64,000 nt of DNA, taken from the NCBI RefSeq assembly GCF_000526215.1, contig NZ_JAFQ01000004.1:6138001-6202000 (forward strand), read 5' to 3'. The stretch is from Nocardia sp. BMG51109 (GTDB lineage Bacteria > Actinomycetota > Actinomycetes > Mycobacteriales > Mycobacteriaceae). The translations under genes were made by a program, and so were the position numbers. Below, piece by piece: positions 1 through 10,151 of the stretch (positions within the stretch are counted from its first letter, which is position 1; each line of letters starts with the position of its first letter). The notes below the pieces were generated by a model that was given only the letters and a program-made list of their open reading frames with translations, made no database searches and was not told the origin of the DNA.

Positions 1-5
1 CGATA

Positions 6-23
6 GCGTAGTCTGCGCTACGC
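6..23. promoter_or_regulatory. Inverted repeat upstream of the Rieske oxygenase gene
   Basis: GCGTAG, six bases, then CTACGC form a perfect dyad about 30 bp before the oxygenase start. A GAGGAG ribosome site follows at about 41-46. The dyad has the size of a repressor operator, but the regulator is unknown and no regulator gene adjoins it inside the window. Confidence 0.35.
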
Positions 24-54
24 ACGCGCATTCCTGTATCGAGGAGACACTCCC

Positions 55-1116
55 ATGACAGCGCCCCCGAAGCCGATTACCAGCCTGGAATCACCCGGCT
101 GCACCGACGATGTGCTGCTCGACGACTGGCATGTGGTCGCGTCGTCGGCGGAGATATCCTACGGCGACCTCTACGCGACGACACTGCTGGAACGGGATCT
201 GGTCGTCTGGCGCGACCGGGAGGGGGACCTGCACGCCTGGGAGGACCTGTGTGTCCACCGGGGCGCCCGGCTGTCCGAGGGTTTCGTGAAGGACAACCGC
301 GTCGTCTGCCCGTACCACGGCTGGAACTACGACGGCTCCGCGCGGTGCGTGTTCATGCCCGCGTCGCCGCGCGAGACGCCGATGAAGAAGGCCCGGGCGA
401 TCACGCACCACGTCCGGGAGAGGTACGGGCTGGTGTGGGTCTGCCTCGGCGAGCCCCGCGGCGAGATTGCCGATTTCCCGGAGTGGGAGGACGCGGCGTA
501 CAAGAAGGTCGTCTGCGGGCCGTACCGGTTCCGGTCGGCGTACCGCGCACTCGAGAACTTCGTCGACGCAACGCATTTCCCGTTCGTGCACGCCGGCGTG
601 AACGGCATCGCCGACGAGCCCGACCCGATCGCGCCGTACGAGGTGACCGTCGACGACGCCGAGGGCCTGAGCACGACGGAGGTCCGGGTGACCCAGCCCT
701 ACGGCGATCCCCGCGAGATACCGGTCATCGCCTACTACGCGTACCGGATCATGCGGCCGTTCGTCGCGTACTTCAAGAAGCGGGTGGTGATCGACGATCC
801 GGAGCAGGCGCACCGGGGCAACGACGCCGACCGGTTCGTCACGTACTTCACCGCCCAGCCGGTGGACCAGACGACCAGCATCGTCCGGATCTGTTGTGCG
901 ATGAACTTCGACCCGCTGCCGACCGACGACGAGGTCCGCAAGCGTCAGGACCTTGTCTATGCCCAGGACAGCGCCATCGTGGATACCCAACGGCCGGAAC
1001 GTATTCCGGTGGAACTCCGCTATGAGCTGCATCACCGCAGCGATCTGCTCGGGCAGAAGTACCGGAGTTGGTTACGAGCCAAAGGGGTAACCTACGGTGC
1101 TTTCGGGAACCACTGA
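55..1116 (+). CDS. Rieske [2Fe-2S] aromatic ring-hydroxylating oxygenase, alpha subunit (VanA/phthalate-type)
   Basis: This is predicted to be the terminal oxygenase of a two-component Rieske system that uses electrons from the reductase encoded directly after it. The N-terminal Rieske domain shows the C-x-H pair (CVHRGARL) and the C-x2-H pair (CPYHGW) near residues 66-90. The catalytic domain has the mononuclear iron motif NFVDATHFPFVH (D-x2-H-x4-H) around residue 170. At 353 aa it has the size of the single-component alpha subunits of the vanillate demethylase and phthalate dioxygenase type. The ATG start has GAGGAG about 8 bp upstream. The stop overlaps the reductase start by 20 bp, so the two are translationally coupled. 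The substrate cannot be read from the sequence; demethylation or hydroxylation of an aromatic acid is inferred from the neighbouring MHS transporter. Confidence 0.85.
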   Translation: MTAPPKPITSLESPGCTDDVLLDDWHVVASSAEISYGDLYATTLLERDLVVWRDREGDLHAWEDLCVHRGARLSEGFVKDNRVVCPYHGWNYDGSARCVFMPASPRETPMKKARAITHHVRERYGLVWVCLGEPRGEIADFPEWEDAAYKKVVCGPYRFRSAYRALENFVDATHFPFVHAGVNGIADEPDPIAPYEVTVDDAEGLSTTEVRVTQPYGDPREIPVIAYYAYRIMRPFVAYFKKRVVIDDPEQAHRGNDADRFVTYFTAQPVDQTTSIVRICCAMNFDPLPTDDEVRKRQDLVYAQDSAIVDTQRPERIPVELRYELHHRSDLLGQKYRSWLRAKGVTYGAFGNH

Positions 1117-2149
1117 CGCGGTAGCGGATTCGGGTACCACCGACGCGGTAGCGGATTCGGGAACTGCCGACGCGGTAGCGGATTCGGAGGAAGCTCTCGC
1201 CGGCTTCCCGATGCTGGTCCGCGCGATCGAGTACGCCGGGACCGACTCGGTGTTCGTTCGGCTCGAGTCGCTCGACGGGCGGACGCTGCCGCGGGCGGAA
1301 GCGGGCGCGCACATAGATATCCGGCTTCCCGACGGCGTACCGCTCGAGTCGTCGTCGAGGGTCCGCCAGTACTCGCTACTGCTGCCGCTGTGCACCCCGA
1401 CCGGTTATGTCGTGGCCGTGCGGCGGACGGCGGCCGGTCGCGGTGGGTCGCGGTGGATCCATGACGGCATGCGGGTCGGCACGACAGTGCGAGTTACCGG
1501 ACCGCGCAACAACTTCCGGATCGACGAGAACGTCACCGAGCATCTGCTCCTGGCCGGCGGCATAGGCATCACGCCGATCTATTCGATGCTGGCGCGGCTG
1601 ACGGAGATCGGGCACCGGGCCCGGCTGCACTACTACTGCCGCTCCGCGGAACACGCCCTGTTCCTGGACGAACTGTCCGCCGACCCGCGCGTCTCGGTGC
1701 ACCACGGGAGCGCGGCGCATCCGCTGGCCGCCGCCTTCGACGACATCGGCACCGGCGCCGACGTCTACTGCTGCGGACCCGAGCGGATGCTGCGGCACGC
1801 CGAATCGTGTGCGCGCGATCGCGGGCATCGGTGGCATGCGGAGCGGTTCGCGGCCGCCGGCGGCGGCATCGGCGCACCGGCCGGGGACGAGTTCCGGGTT
1901 CGCCTGGCTCGCCAGGCGATCGAGGTCTCGGTGCCGCCCGGCGAGTCCATCCTCGAGGCACTGCTGGCGGCCGGCGCGGACGTGGAGTACTCCTGCGAGG
2001 AAGGGGTCTGCGGCGCCTGCGAATCGAGGGTCGTAGCGGGAGCACCGGAACACCGGGACTCCGTACGCTCGCCCGCCGAGCACGACGAACTGGGAACCGT
2101 CATGATCTGCTGCGCCCGCGGCAGCGAGACATTGGTCCTGGATCTGTAA
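1097..2149 (+). CDS. PDR/VanB-type flavin and [2Fe-2S] oxidoreductase (reductase partner)
   Basis: This is predicted to carry electrons from NAD(P)H through flavin to the Rieske oxygenase encoded just upstream. The flavin-binding motif RQYSLL is followed by the nucleotide-binding motif GGIGITPIYSML and by CGPERML. A C-terminal plant-type ferredoxin domain has CEEGVCGACE plus a later cysteine (MICC). The domain order FMN-NAD-ferredoxin is that of phthalate dioxygenase reductase. The GTG start is supported by AAGGGG nine bases upstream. It adds about 38 residues, including three copies of a nine-residue repeat (about GTTDAVADS), before the conserved domain. A later in-frame ATG at 1211 would give the usual family length of about 312 aa but has no well-placed ribosome site. 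Confidence 0.85.
   Translation: MLSGTTDAVADSGTTDAVADSGTADAVADSEEALAGFPMLVRAIEYAGTDSVFVRLESLDGRTLPRAEAGAHIDIRLPDGVPLESSSRVRQYSLLLPLCTPTGYVVAVRRTAAGRGGSRWIHDGMRVGTTVRVTGPRNNFRIDENVTEHLLLAGGIGITPIYSMLARLTEIGHRARLHYYCRSAEHALFLDELSADPRVSVHHGSAAHPLAAAFDDIGTGADVYCCGPERMLRHAESCARDRGHRWHAERFAAAGGGIGAPAGDEFRVRLARQAIEVSVPPGESILEALLAAGADVEYSCEEGVCGACESRVVAGAPEHRDSVRSPAEHDELGTVMICCARGSETLVLDL
1103..1183 (+). repeat. 27-bp tandem repeat, three copies, at the 5' end of the reductase gene
   Basis: Three near-identical 27-bp units begin TCGGG and end GACGCGGTAGCGGAT. They overlap the end of the oxygenase gene and the start of the reductase gene. In the reductase frame they encode three copies of a nine-residue Ala/Asp/Ser-rich unit. 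Differences are confined to a few bases in the first half of the unit. The length is a multiple of three, so copy number could change without breaking the frame. Confidence 0.9.
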
Positions 2150-2353
2150 CCCCGACACCGTGTAGCGGCATCCTTTCGGGCCCAGCGTATTTCGACGCGA
2201 GCCGAACGGGAAGGAGCCCCGCATCCGACCCGTCGGCTCGCCCGGCTGTGAACCCGGCGTCCGACGACGCAACGGGCTCGAGTGTCGTCCCTGGCCGGAG
2301 TCGCCCAGGGCCTCCGAGCCGAGATATCAGTATTACGGATTGGACGACCAGCA

Positions 2354-3679
2354 ATGAGTCAGGACACAACGACCGGCGAATCGCGCCGGGAACGACGGTC
2401 GACCCTCGCGGCGTTCGTCGGCACCGCGACGGAATGGTACGACTTCTTCCTCTTCGGCACGGCCTCCGCTCTCGTCTTCAGCAAGGTCTTCTACCCCGAA
2501 TTCGCGGCCGGGTCGGGTCTGATGGCGTCGTTCGCGACGATGTGGGTCGGATTCATCGCCCGGCCGCTCGGCGGCGCGTTCTTCGGGCATTTCGGAGACC
2601 GGCTGGGGCGCAAGAACGTTCTGGTGGCGACCCTGATGCTGATGGGCGCCGCGACCACGGCCATCGGCCTGCTGCCCACCTACGCGCAGATCGGTGCCGG
2701 GGCCCCGATCCTGCTGATCCTGCTGCGCGCGCTGCAGGGCTTCGCGGTCGGCGGCGAATGGGGCGGCGCCGTGGTCATGGCCACCGAGAACGCCGACCCG
2801 GCGCGCAAGACCTCGGCGGGAGCCTGGGTGCAGCAGGGCTCGCCGGCCGGGTCGATCCTGTCCACGCTCGCGTTCATGCTCGTCGGAATGCTGCCCGACG
2901 ATCAGTTCCTGGCCTGGGGCTGGCGCATTCCGTTCCTGCTGTCGGCCGTGCTCGTGGGCGTCGGATTGTTCATCCGTTTCCGCGTCACGGAATCCCGGGA
3001 GTTCGCCGAGGTGAAGAATGCCGAGGCGACGGTCCGGCTGCCGATCGCCGACGTCTTCACCAAGACCCCGAAAATCCTGCTGCTGGGCATGGCGGTCGCC
3101 GTCACGGGGGCGACGACGGTCTATTTCAACAACACTTTCCTGCTCTCCTGGACCACCAGCGAGCTGGATATGAACCGCAGCGTGATCCTCAATGTCCTGC
3201 TGGGCATGTCGATCCTGCAGTTCCTGTGGACGCCGCTGACGGCCCGGCTGGCGGGCGCCTGGGGCGAATACCGGGTGCTGGTCGGCGGTTTGATCACGAT
3301 GATCGTGCTGGCGGTGCCGTTCTTCGCCGCCATCGGCTCCGCCGATGTCGCCGCCATCGCCGTGACGCTCTACCTGAGCACGCTGGGATACGGTGCGTAC
3401 TGGGCGATCCTGGCGAACTGGATGTCCTCGGCGTTCCCGCCCGAGGTCCGGTATTCGGGCGTTTCCGTTGCCTACCAACTCTGTTCGTCGATCGTCGGCG
3501 GCGGCACCCCGCTGCTGTCGCAGTGGATCCTCACCGGCTCGGGCGGGAACCAGTGGGCGGTCGCGGCCTATTACATTGTGCTGCAACTGATCACGATCGG
3601 CGGCGTGTGGGCGCTGCACAGCGGCATGGCGCGGGGCCGGGCGCGACAGTCGCCGTCCGCCGGTCTGGTGAACGCCTGA
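2354..3679 (+). CDS. MFS transporter, metabolite:H+ symporter (MHS) family
   Basis: This is a twelve-helix inner-membrane importer of the MHS family, the group of ShiA, ProP and KgtP. The N-terminus has the family signature EWYDFFLFG at the first helix, followed by the loop 2-3 motif GHFGDRLGRKNVL. RALQGFAVGGEWGGA lies in the fourth helix region. The ATG was chosen because the family signature begins about 25 residues after it; an upstream in-frame GTG at 2282 would add a non-conserved leader. Its position after the Rieske oxygenase/reductase pair suggests uptake of an aromatic or other organic acid that the pair attacks. That is inference from context only. Confidence 0.85.
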   Translation: MSQDTTTGESRRERRSTLAAFVGTATEWYDFFLFGTASALVFSKVFYPEFAAGSGLMASFATMWVGFIARPLGGAFFGHFGDRLGRKNVLVATLMLMGAATTAIGLLPTYAQIGAGAPILLILLRALQGFAVGGEWGGAVVMATENADPARKTSAGAWVQQGSPAGSILSTLAFMLVGMLPDDQFLAWGWRIPFLLSAVLVGVGLFIRFRVTESREFAEVKNAEATVRLPIADVFTKTPKILLLGMAVAVTGATTVYFNNTFLLSWTTSELDMNRSVILNVLLGMSILQFLWTPLTARLAGAWGEYRVLVGGLITMIVLAVPFFAAIGSADVAAIAVTLYLSTLGYGAYWAILANWMSSAFPPEVRYSGVSVAYQLCSSIVGGGTPLLSQWILTGSGGNQWAVAAYYIVLQLITIGGVWALHSGMARGRARQSPSAGLVNA

Positions 3680-3732
3680 CCGGCCGCCCGGCGGTCGAAA
3701 CCCCTGGCCACACAACCCCGCGGCCGCGGCTG

Positions 3733-3749
3733 CGCCGCGAAGAGCGGCG
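3733..3749. terminator. Hairpin between converging genes
   Basis: CGCCGC, loop GAAGA, GCGGCG form a perfect six-pair stem in the 108-bp gap between the convergent transporter and TetR genes. No T-run follows on either side, so intrinsic termination is only a possibility. Confidence 0.35.
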
Positions 3750-3787
3750 AGCTACCGCGACTGCCCGGGCCCGTCTGCGGCGGTGTT

Positions 3788-4399
3788 TCAGGTAAGTAGC
3801 CCGTGGAGGATGATCTCGGCGATCGTGCCGCTGTCATCGGCGTCGTCGGGCCGGCCGAACCTGCGGGCCCAGGGCTCCTGCCCGTACAGCAACGCGGGTT
3901 TGACGACGGCGAAATGGAAGGCATGCCAGGGAATGTCGCGGACGCGCCCGGCGGCGACCAGCCGTTCGAAGACGGGCCTGATGGCCTGATTCAGCGGTTC
4001 GGTCAACGTGAACAAGTAGTCCAGCCGACCGGATTCCCGGGCGGCCTCGTAGTCGATCACCCTGTTCAGAGCGGGGTGATGCGCGCTGACCCGGTGGAAG
4101 ACCCGAACTGCCCGCACCAGCCAGTCCAGGTCGTCGTCCGGCTCCGATGTCAGGGCGGGCGCCAGTTCGGCGGCCAGGGTCCGGAACTCGTGAGCGACGA
4201 CCGCCTGCCAGAAGGCTTCCTTGGACCCGTACCTGTCGTGGACGAACGTGTGCCCCATCCCGAGGCGCTCGTTGAGCTCGCGGACCGAAACCGCTTCGTA
4301 GCCCAGCTCGGCGAAGGCCCGCAAGCCGTTGCGCATGAGTTCTGCGTGATCGGGTGTCCGAACGTCGCGTTTCGGCCTGCCCGGCCCCCGGCGCACCAT
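3788..4399 (-). CDS. TetR-family transcriptional regulator
   Basis: The N-terminal helix-turn-helix is visible as VSVRELNERLGMGHTFVHDR (about residues 37-56), preceded by the basic leader RRGPGRPKRD. The rest is an all-helical ligand domain with no recognisable signature. The ATG was chosen because AAGGAGGG lies seven bases upstream; the frame is open further upstream but crosses the operator. The gene is divergent from two short-chain dehydrogenase genes, with a near-perfect 24-bp dyad between them. It is therefore very likely a local repressor of itself and of those dehydrogenases. The inducer is unknown. The length, 203 aa, is normal for the family. Confidence 0.85.
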   Translation of the reverse strand: MVRRGPGRPKRDVRTPDHAELMRNGLRAFAELGYEAVSVRELNERLGMGHTFVHDRYGSKEAFWQAVVAHEFRTLAAELAPALTSEPDDDLDWLVRAVRVFHRVSAHHPALNRVIDYEAARESGRLDYLFTLTEPLNQAIRPVFERLVAAGRVRDIPWHAFHFAVVKPALLYGQEPWARRFGRPDDADDSGTIAEIILHGLLT

Positions 4400-4427
4400 C
4401 TGTCCCTCCTTGACCTGCCCATACTCA

Positions 4428-4451
4428 AATATCAGACAGCTGCCTGATATT
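4428..4451. promoter_or_regulatory. 24-bp palindromic operator of the adjacent TetR regulator
   Basis: AATATCAG and CTGATATT are the outer arms of a 24-bp dyad centred on CAGCTG; only one base pair breaks the symmetry. It lies 28 bp before the tetR start and 66 bp before the dehydrogenase start. It is AT-rich against the surrounding sequence, as expected for a promoter-overlapping site. Confidence 0.75.
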
Positions 4452-4517
4452 GTAGTGGTGTGCACCCGGCACATTGCACCCGGGAACCGGAGCTGTCCAC
4501 AGAGAGGGGAGATCGGC

Positions 4518-5273
4518 ATGACGGATCTGCAGGACAAGGTCGCTCTCGTCACCGGATCCGCCCGCGGGGTCGGCAGGGCCATCGCCCTGCGGTATGCCTC
4601 GCTCGGCGCCCGTGTGGTGATCAACTACGCCGGCAACGAAGCCGGCGCGCGACAGACCGTGCAGGACATCCGAGACCTCGGATCGGAGGCGGTCGCGATC
4701 CGGGCCGACGTCTCCGATCTGCGGGCCCTCGAGCGGCTTTACGAGGAGTCGGTCGACGCGTTCGGAAAGATCGATATCGTAGTCGCCAACGCCGGTGTCG
4801 AAATCATCGATCAGCCCATCGCCGAGGTGACGGAAGAACAGTTCGACCGCCTGTTCTCCATCAACACCAAGGGCGGGTTCTTCACGCTGCAGAAGGCCGC
4901 CGAGCACGTCGAGGACAACGGCAGGATCATCTACATCGGCTCCAGCACCACCTGCCTGGCCATCCCGGGCGTCGGCCTGTACGGCGCCAGCAAGATGGCC
5001 AACCGGTACACCGTCGAGGTGCTCGCTCAGGAGGTCGGCAACCGTGGCGTCACCGTCAACACCATCATTCCCACGCAGATCGAGGGTGCCGGAGTCTTCA
5101 CCCACCTTCCCGAAGACTCTCCGACCCGCGCCCAGAACCTGGCCATGCGTCCCCTCGGGGGCCGGCTCGGCAGGGTAGAGGATGTCGCGGACGCGGCGGA
5201 GTACTTCGCCGGCCCCCTGTCCCAGTGGGTGAGCGGCCAGAATCTGGTCATCAGCGGCGGACTCCCGGGATAG
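4518..5273 (+). CDS. Short-chain dehydrogenase/reductase (classical SDR)
   Basis: This is a NAD(P)-dependent oxidoreductase with a Rossmann fold. The cofactor motif [10 protein letters not shown] is at about residues 13-22 and NAGVE at about 85-95. The catalytic Ser of GSSTTC and the Y-x3-K motif ([10 protein letters not shown]) are present, with a C-terminal GQNLVISGG. The length of 251 aa is typical. The ATG has AGAGGGGAGA upstream and gives a normal SDR N-terminus. It is the first gene of a two-gene operon controlled from the TetR operator. The substrate is unknown; this subclass includes 3-oxoacyl-ACP reductase-like and sugar or alcohol dehydrogenases. Confidence 0.85.
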   Translation: MTDLQDKVALVTGSARGVGRAIALRYASLGARVVINYAGNEAGARQTVQDIRDLGSEAVAIRADVSDLRALERLYEESVDAFGKIDIVVANAGVEIIDQPIAEVTEEQFDRLFSINTKGGFFTLQKAAEHVEDNGRIIYIGSSTTCLAIPGVGLYGASKMANRYTVEVLAQEVGNRGVTVNTIIPTQIEGAGVFTHLPEDSPTRAQNLAMRPLGGRLGRVEDVADAAEYFAGPLSQWVSGQNLVISGGLPG

Positions 5274-5310
5274 CGGCGTACCGGCCCCCACACCCGACAG
5301 GAGCGAACAC

Positions 5311-6258
5311 ATGCCACGCACACCGATCGACATCACCGTTCCGGATCTTTCCGGGAAGCGCGCCGTCGTCACCGGAGCAAGCGACGGCATCGGCCTCGGA
5401 ATCGCCACGAGGCTCGCCGCGGCCGGGGCGGAGGTGCTACTGCCCGTTCGGAATCAACGCAAGGGTGAGGCTGCGATCACCACGATCCGCCAGGCGATAC
5501 CGAACGCGGCCGTGTCGCTGCACGCCCTCGACCTGTCGTCGCTCGACTCCGTCGCCGTCCTCGCCGAGAGCCTGCGACAGGACGGCCGCCCGATCCACCT
5601 CCTCCTCAACAACGCCGGCGTCATGACCCCACCCGACCGGCAGACGACCGCCGACGGATTCGAGCTCCAGTTCGGCACCAACCATCTCGGCCACTTCGCC
5701 CTGGTGGCCCACCTGCTGCCGCTGCTGCGTGCCGGTCACGCACGCGTGACCTCCCAGGTCAGTGTCGCGGCCGATCAGCGCGCCATCAACTGGGACGACC
5801 CGAACTGGGAACGCTCCTACCACGGCGAGGGCGCTTACAGCCAGTCGAAGATCGCCGTCGGGCTCTTCGGCCTCGAACTCGACCGCCGCAGTCGGGCCGA
5901 CGGATGGGGGATCAGCAGCAACCTGTCCCACCCCGGGGTCGCACCGACGAACCTGCTCGCCGCGCGCCCCGAGGTGGGCCGCGCCCAGGACACCCCGCGC
6001 GTGCGGCTCATCCGATTCCTGTCCGCCCGCGGCATCATCGTCGGCACCGTCGAGACCGCGAAACTCCCCGCCCTGTATGCCGCGACGTCCGCCGACGCCC
6101 GAGGCGGGCGACTGTACGGACCGAGCGGCCCCGGTCACCTCGGCGGACCTCCCGCGGAGCAGAAGCTCTACTCCCGACTGCGCAACCCCGATGACGCCCA
6201 ACGCATCTGGCAACTCTCCGAAGAGCTCACCAAGGTCTCCCTCCCCGACGACGGCTGA
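5311..6258 (+). CDS. Short-chain dehydrogenase/reductase (retinol/light-dependent protochlorophyllide reductase-like SDR)
   Basis: The Rossmann motif [12 protein letters not shown] is at about residues 21-32 and LLNNAGVM at about 105. The segment [19 protein letters not shown] is typical of the RDH/WWOX-like SDR subgroup. The catalytic tyrosine is probably in AYSQSKIA (Y-x3-K), where the order S-Q-S replaces the commoner residues. CAGGAGCG before the ATG is a good ribosome site. It follows the first SDR after 37 bp and is probably co-transcribed with it. The substrate cannot be assigned. Confidence 0.8.
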   Translation: MPRTPIDITVPDLSGKRAVVTGASDGIGLGIATRLAAAGAEVLLPVRNQRKGEAAITTIRQAIPNAAVSLHALDLSSLDSVAVLAESLRQDGRPIHLLLNNAGVMTPPDRQTTADGFELQFGTNHLGHFALVAHLLPLLRAGHARVTSQVSVAADQRAINWDDPNWERSYHGEGAYSQSKIAVGLFGLELDRRSRADGWGISSNLSHPGVAPTNLLAARPEVGRAQDTPRVRLIRFLSARGIIVGTVETAKLPALYAATSADARGGRLYGPSGPGHLGGPPAEQKLYSRLRNPDDAQRIWQLSEELTKVSLPDDG

Positions 6259-6354
6259 CTACCGGGAAGTCTGGGTGGAGTTGCGCGAGAGGCGAAATCC
6301 CTCAGTTCCTGGGCGGCGTCATGTCGGATCCCCGGCCCCCTGCTGCCGGGCGGA

Positions 6355-7515
<1,161 letters not shown>

Positions 7516-7640
7516 GACAGAACTCCTCGGGTCGAATACTTGCCTCCGATGCTCGTCGCCGGGACCGGCGGTGCCAATGACCGCAGCGCTCGCGTCGTTG
7601 ACCGGACCGCTCGAGGCGCCGGTCCGGAGCCGGTAGCTGG

Positions 7641-7715
7641 TGTTCTCTGTGAGCCGGTGGCTCGGTGTTCGATGTGAGCCGGTGGCTCAGTGTTCTCTGT
7701 GAGCCGGTGGCTCAG
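7641..7715. repeat. 25-bp tandem repeat, three copies plus a partial copy
   Basis: Three direct copies of a 25-bp unit, each with the core TGTGAGCCGGTGGCTC, lie between the acyl-CoA dehydrogenase start and the end of the araC gene. The third copy contains the araC stop codon. A partial degenerate copy (GGAGCCGGTAGCTGG) precedes the first. GAGCC and GGCTC inside each unit are inverted, so each copy can form a small hairpin. Confidence 0.85.
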
Positions 7716-8713
7716 TGCTGATAGGACCCGGGCGGGCTGCCGGTCCAGCGCCGGAAGGCCCGGGAGAACGCGCTGGGTTCGGAGAAACCGAGCCGCCGCG
7801 ACAGTGCGGTCACCGTCTCCTCGCCGCGCACGAGGCTCGCGACGGCCGCGTCGCGCAGGATCTGCTCGCGGATCTCGCTCGGCGAGGTGTGCTCCTCGCG
7901 CAGCTTGCGGCGCAGCGTCTGCGGGCTCATCGCGAGATCGGCGGCGATCTCGTCGATGCGCGGCCAGCGGCCCAGGAGGCCGCGCTCGAGGTGGCGGCGC
8001 ACCCGCGCGCTGAGCGACACCGAGCGGTTCCGGCGGCCGATCACCGCCGAGGGCGCGTTGCTCAGGAAGGCCAGCAGGTCGGCCTCGTCGCGCACCAGCG
8101 GAGCCGCCAATACCGAGGCGTCGAGCACCAGCGCGGGTGCGGGCGCCGAAAAGACCACGGGCGCACCGAAGATCAGCTCGTAGTCATCGAGATCCGAAGG
8201 CGGATAGGAAACTTCGACGCGCAGCAGCAGGATCCGGCCGCCGGCCGCCCAGTCGAGGAAGCGGTGCGTGACGGTCAGCATGGTGTCGATGATCAGCCCG
8301 ACCGGCCTGTGCACGGCGGTGATGTCGTACACCAGCCGGGCCTCGTCGCCGGTGACGGTCAGCGTCAGGGGCGGAAACCCGGGCAGCGACGTCCGGAAGC
8401 CGATGAACCGCCGGATCGCCGCGCCCACATCGGGGGCCCCGAGCAGCGCGAAACACACCAGCCGGAAGGTGCCGCGCGGCATGGGATGCAGTCCGAGACC
8501 GAACAATTCGTCATCGGTGATACGCCACAGCCGCTGCACCATCCGCGCCGCCTGCTCGACGGTGACCCGGGATCGGCCCTCCGCGAGCAACTCCGGCGAT
8601 ATCCCCGCCTCGCCGAGCATCCCGGCCACATCCCACCCCCGAGCCTGCGCCAACTCGACGATGGCCCGCACCCGCTGAATGGGCAGGGTGTATCCGGCAT
8701 CGTCCGAGGTCAC
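7712..8713 (-). CDS. AraC-family transcriptional regulator (OruR/ArcR-like architecture)
   Basis: The protein has an N-terminal effector domain of about 230 residues of the type found in ornithine/arginine and hydrocarbon regulators (sequence start GYTLPIQRVRAIVELAQARG). A C-terminal AraC DNA-binding domain follows. Its first helix-turn-helix includes RIDEIAADLAMSPQTLRRKL and its second includes ALSRRLGFSEPSAFSRAFRR, followed by WTGSPPGSY. The GTG start gives the normal 333 aa length; no strong ribosome site is seen. It may regulate the acyl-CoA dehydrogenase gene downstream in the same direction. That is inferred from adjacency. Confidence 0.85.
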   Translation of the reverse strand: MTSDDAGYTLPIQRVRAIVELAQARGWDVAGMLGEAGISPELLAEGRSRVTVEQAARMVQRLWRITDDELFGLGLHPMPRGTFRLVCFALLGAPDVGAAIRRFIGFRTSLPGFPPLTLTVTGDEARLVYDITAVHRPVGLIIDTMLTVTHRFLDWAAGGRILLLRVEVSYPPSDLDDYELIFGAPVVFSAPAPALVLDASVLAAPLVRDEADLLAFLSNAPSAVIGRRNRSVSLSARVRRHLERGLLGRWPRIDEIAADLAMSPQTLRRKLREEHTSPSEIREQILRDAAVASLVRGEETVTALSRRLGFSEPSAFSRAFRRWTGSPPGSYQH

Positions 8714-8797
8714 CCACCGACCGTAGCAATGCGGATGCCGCCGCCTCCGAACCGCGCCACAGTACGCCTCCGCTCCGAGACTCCGGTGCTGCCGGGC

Positions 8798-9130
8798 CTA
8801 CTCGACGACAAGCGGGGTATCGGTGGCCGGGTTGCTGCCGGGCCCCGTGCCGAACAGCTCGCCGATCGTGGTGGCGTCGACGGTTCGGCGGAGCCAGGTG
8901 TCGAGGATCGCTCGGTCGGTACACGAGGTGATGCGGTCCCGGGCGTCGGCGGGAATGGTGACCTGGCGGCGTTCGAGGAGATGGACAATGGCGCTCGCGA
9001 CCCCTTCGGCCCGCCCTTCTTCCCGCAGACGCCGCGAGGTTTCGGAGCAGAAGAACGAAAGATCGACTGGCATCAATTGGCTCCGGATCATGGCGGCCGG
9101 GGCGCTGCCCGGGCCGAGTTCGGTGGGGAT
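8798..9130 (-). pseudogene. Truncated copy of the neighbouring Rpn/PD-(D/E)XK-like gene
   Basis: About 105 codons match the C-terminal third of the intact gene immediately upstream on the same strand: TELGPGSAPAA against [11 protein letters not shown], then QLMPVDLSFFCSETSRRLR against [19 protein letters not shown], then a shared DARDRIT/AARDRIT stretch and LDTWL. The first about 190 residues, including the nuclease core, are missing. The frame is intact over the retained part and it ends with a different tail. It is best read as the remnant of a tandem duplication. A short expressed product starting at an internal ATG cannot be excluded. Confidence 0.65.
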
Positions 9131-9210
9131 GGGTGCGGTTCCGGTCTGCCGCCCGAGATGCTGTCGGCCCCTACGTGTTCGAGGGCTGTGGAGCCGAGGG
9201 CGGTTCGGTG

Positions 9211-10074
9211 TCAGGACTCGGTGCCGAACACGTCGTCGATCGTGGCGGCGTCGACGGCTCGGTCGAGCCATGTATCGAGCATTGCCGGGTCGGCGCATGC
9301 GGTGATGCGGTCGCGCGCTGCTTCGGGAACCGTGATCCCGCGGCGTTCGAGAATGCGCAGAATGCTGCTCGCAACGCCCTGAGCGCGCAGGCGCTGTGAG
9401 GTTTCGGAGCGGAAGAACGAAAGGTCCACTGTCATCAACTGCCTCCAGGTCGTGGCGGCCGCGGTGGTGCCGAGGCCGAGTTCGGTGAGTTCGGCGAGGA
9501 TGGTGCGGTCTTCCTCGTCGTCGACGTCTCGTAGCGCGGTGGCCAGCGCCTTCAGTACGTCACCGATGCGGGGATCCTTGGCATGGGCGACGGCCGAGAG
9601 GGTGGCCAGCGGGATGTCCTCGGCGGCCGAGTCGCTGTCGGTGACGACGGGTACGTTGTGCGGACCGAGCACCATCGGCTGCACGGTGAGGCTGGGCCAC
9701 AGCGGCAGGCCCAGCGGGGCGGGCCGGGCCGCCCACAGAGCGGTGACCTTGTCGTGGCAGACGACGAGGAGTACGACGGGCAGTCGGTACTTGCTGTGGG
9801 CGTGGGCCACGTAATACGCCCAGGCCGCGGGCTTGTCGGGATCGTCCTGGCTCTGCGCCTCGACGAGCAGGAGGTACGCGCCCTCGCCGGTGTCGATACG
9901 CAGCAGGCTGTCGACGCGGTGCTCGAGGGGCACGATCTCGGTGAGATCGGTGGGGAGGAGGTCGACCGCGCGGGGTTCGGGGAACGGCAGGTCCAGGGCA
10001 CGGAACGCGCGGGCGAAAACGCCCGGATCGTGCCGGAAGATGCGGTGCATCGCCTCGTGGCGGGAGCTGACCAT
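9211..10074 (-). CDS. Rpn-like / PD-(D/E)XK-type protein of unknown function
   Basis: The protein, 287 aa, belongs to a class of abundant actinobacterial hypothetical proteins. The N-terminal part carries a possible nuclease core: an Asp in [10 protein letters not shown] followed by the strand [10 protein letters not shown] (E-x-Q). This resembles the D-(E/D)xK/Q arrangement of the Rpn/YhgA-like restriction-type nucleases. [21 protein letters not shown] follows, as is usual for that family. The C-terminal part (from about residue 190) is helical and is the part duplicated downstream. The ATG start is uncertain; ATG at codon 9 (MHRIFRHDP) is an alternative. No partner gene indicates a function. 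Confidence 0.65.
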   Translation of the reverse strand: MVSSRHEAMHRIFRHDPGVFARAFRALDLPFPEPRAVDLLPTDLTEIVPLEHRVDSLLRIDTGEGAYLLLVEAQSQDDPDKPAAWAYYVAHAHSKYRLPVVLLVVCHDKVTALWAARPAPLGLPLWPSLTVQPMVLGPHNVPVVTDSDSAAEDIPLATLSAVAHAKDPRIGDVLKALATALRDVDDEEDRTILAELTELGLGTTAAATTWRQLMTVDLSFFRSETSQRLRAQGVASSILRILERRGITVPEAARDRITACADPAMLDTWLDRAVDAATIDDVFGTES

Positions 10075-10139
10075 GCGGACGAGAATAGCTCGAGATTCGA
10101 AAATATGTTCGAGTCACAATGTGGTGCGCCGTATCCGCC

Positions 10140-10151
10140 CGAGATATCTCG
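10140..10151. promoter_or_regulatory. Perfect 12-bp palindrome between divergent genes
   Basis: CGAGATATCTCG lies in the 162-bp gap between the Rpn-like gene and the alcohol dehydrogenase gene. Nearby, TCGAA and TTCGA arms around AATATG form a second small dyad at about 10097-10112. Either may be an operator; there is no other evidence. Confidence 0.25.

Noticed and set aside
1807..3795. Very long forward reading frame of 662 codons overlapping the reductase and transporter
   Set aside because: Arg/Gly/Pro-rich shadow of genes with strong motifs in other frames; no domain seen.
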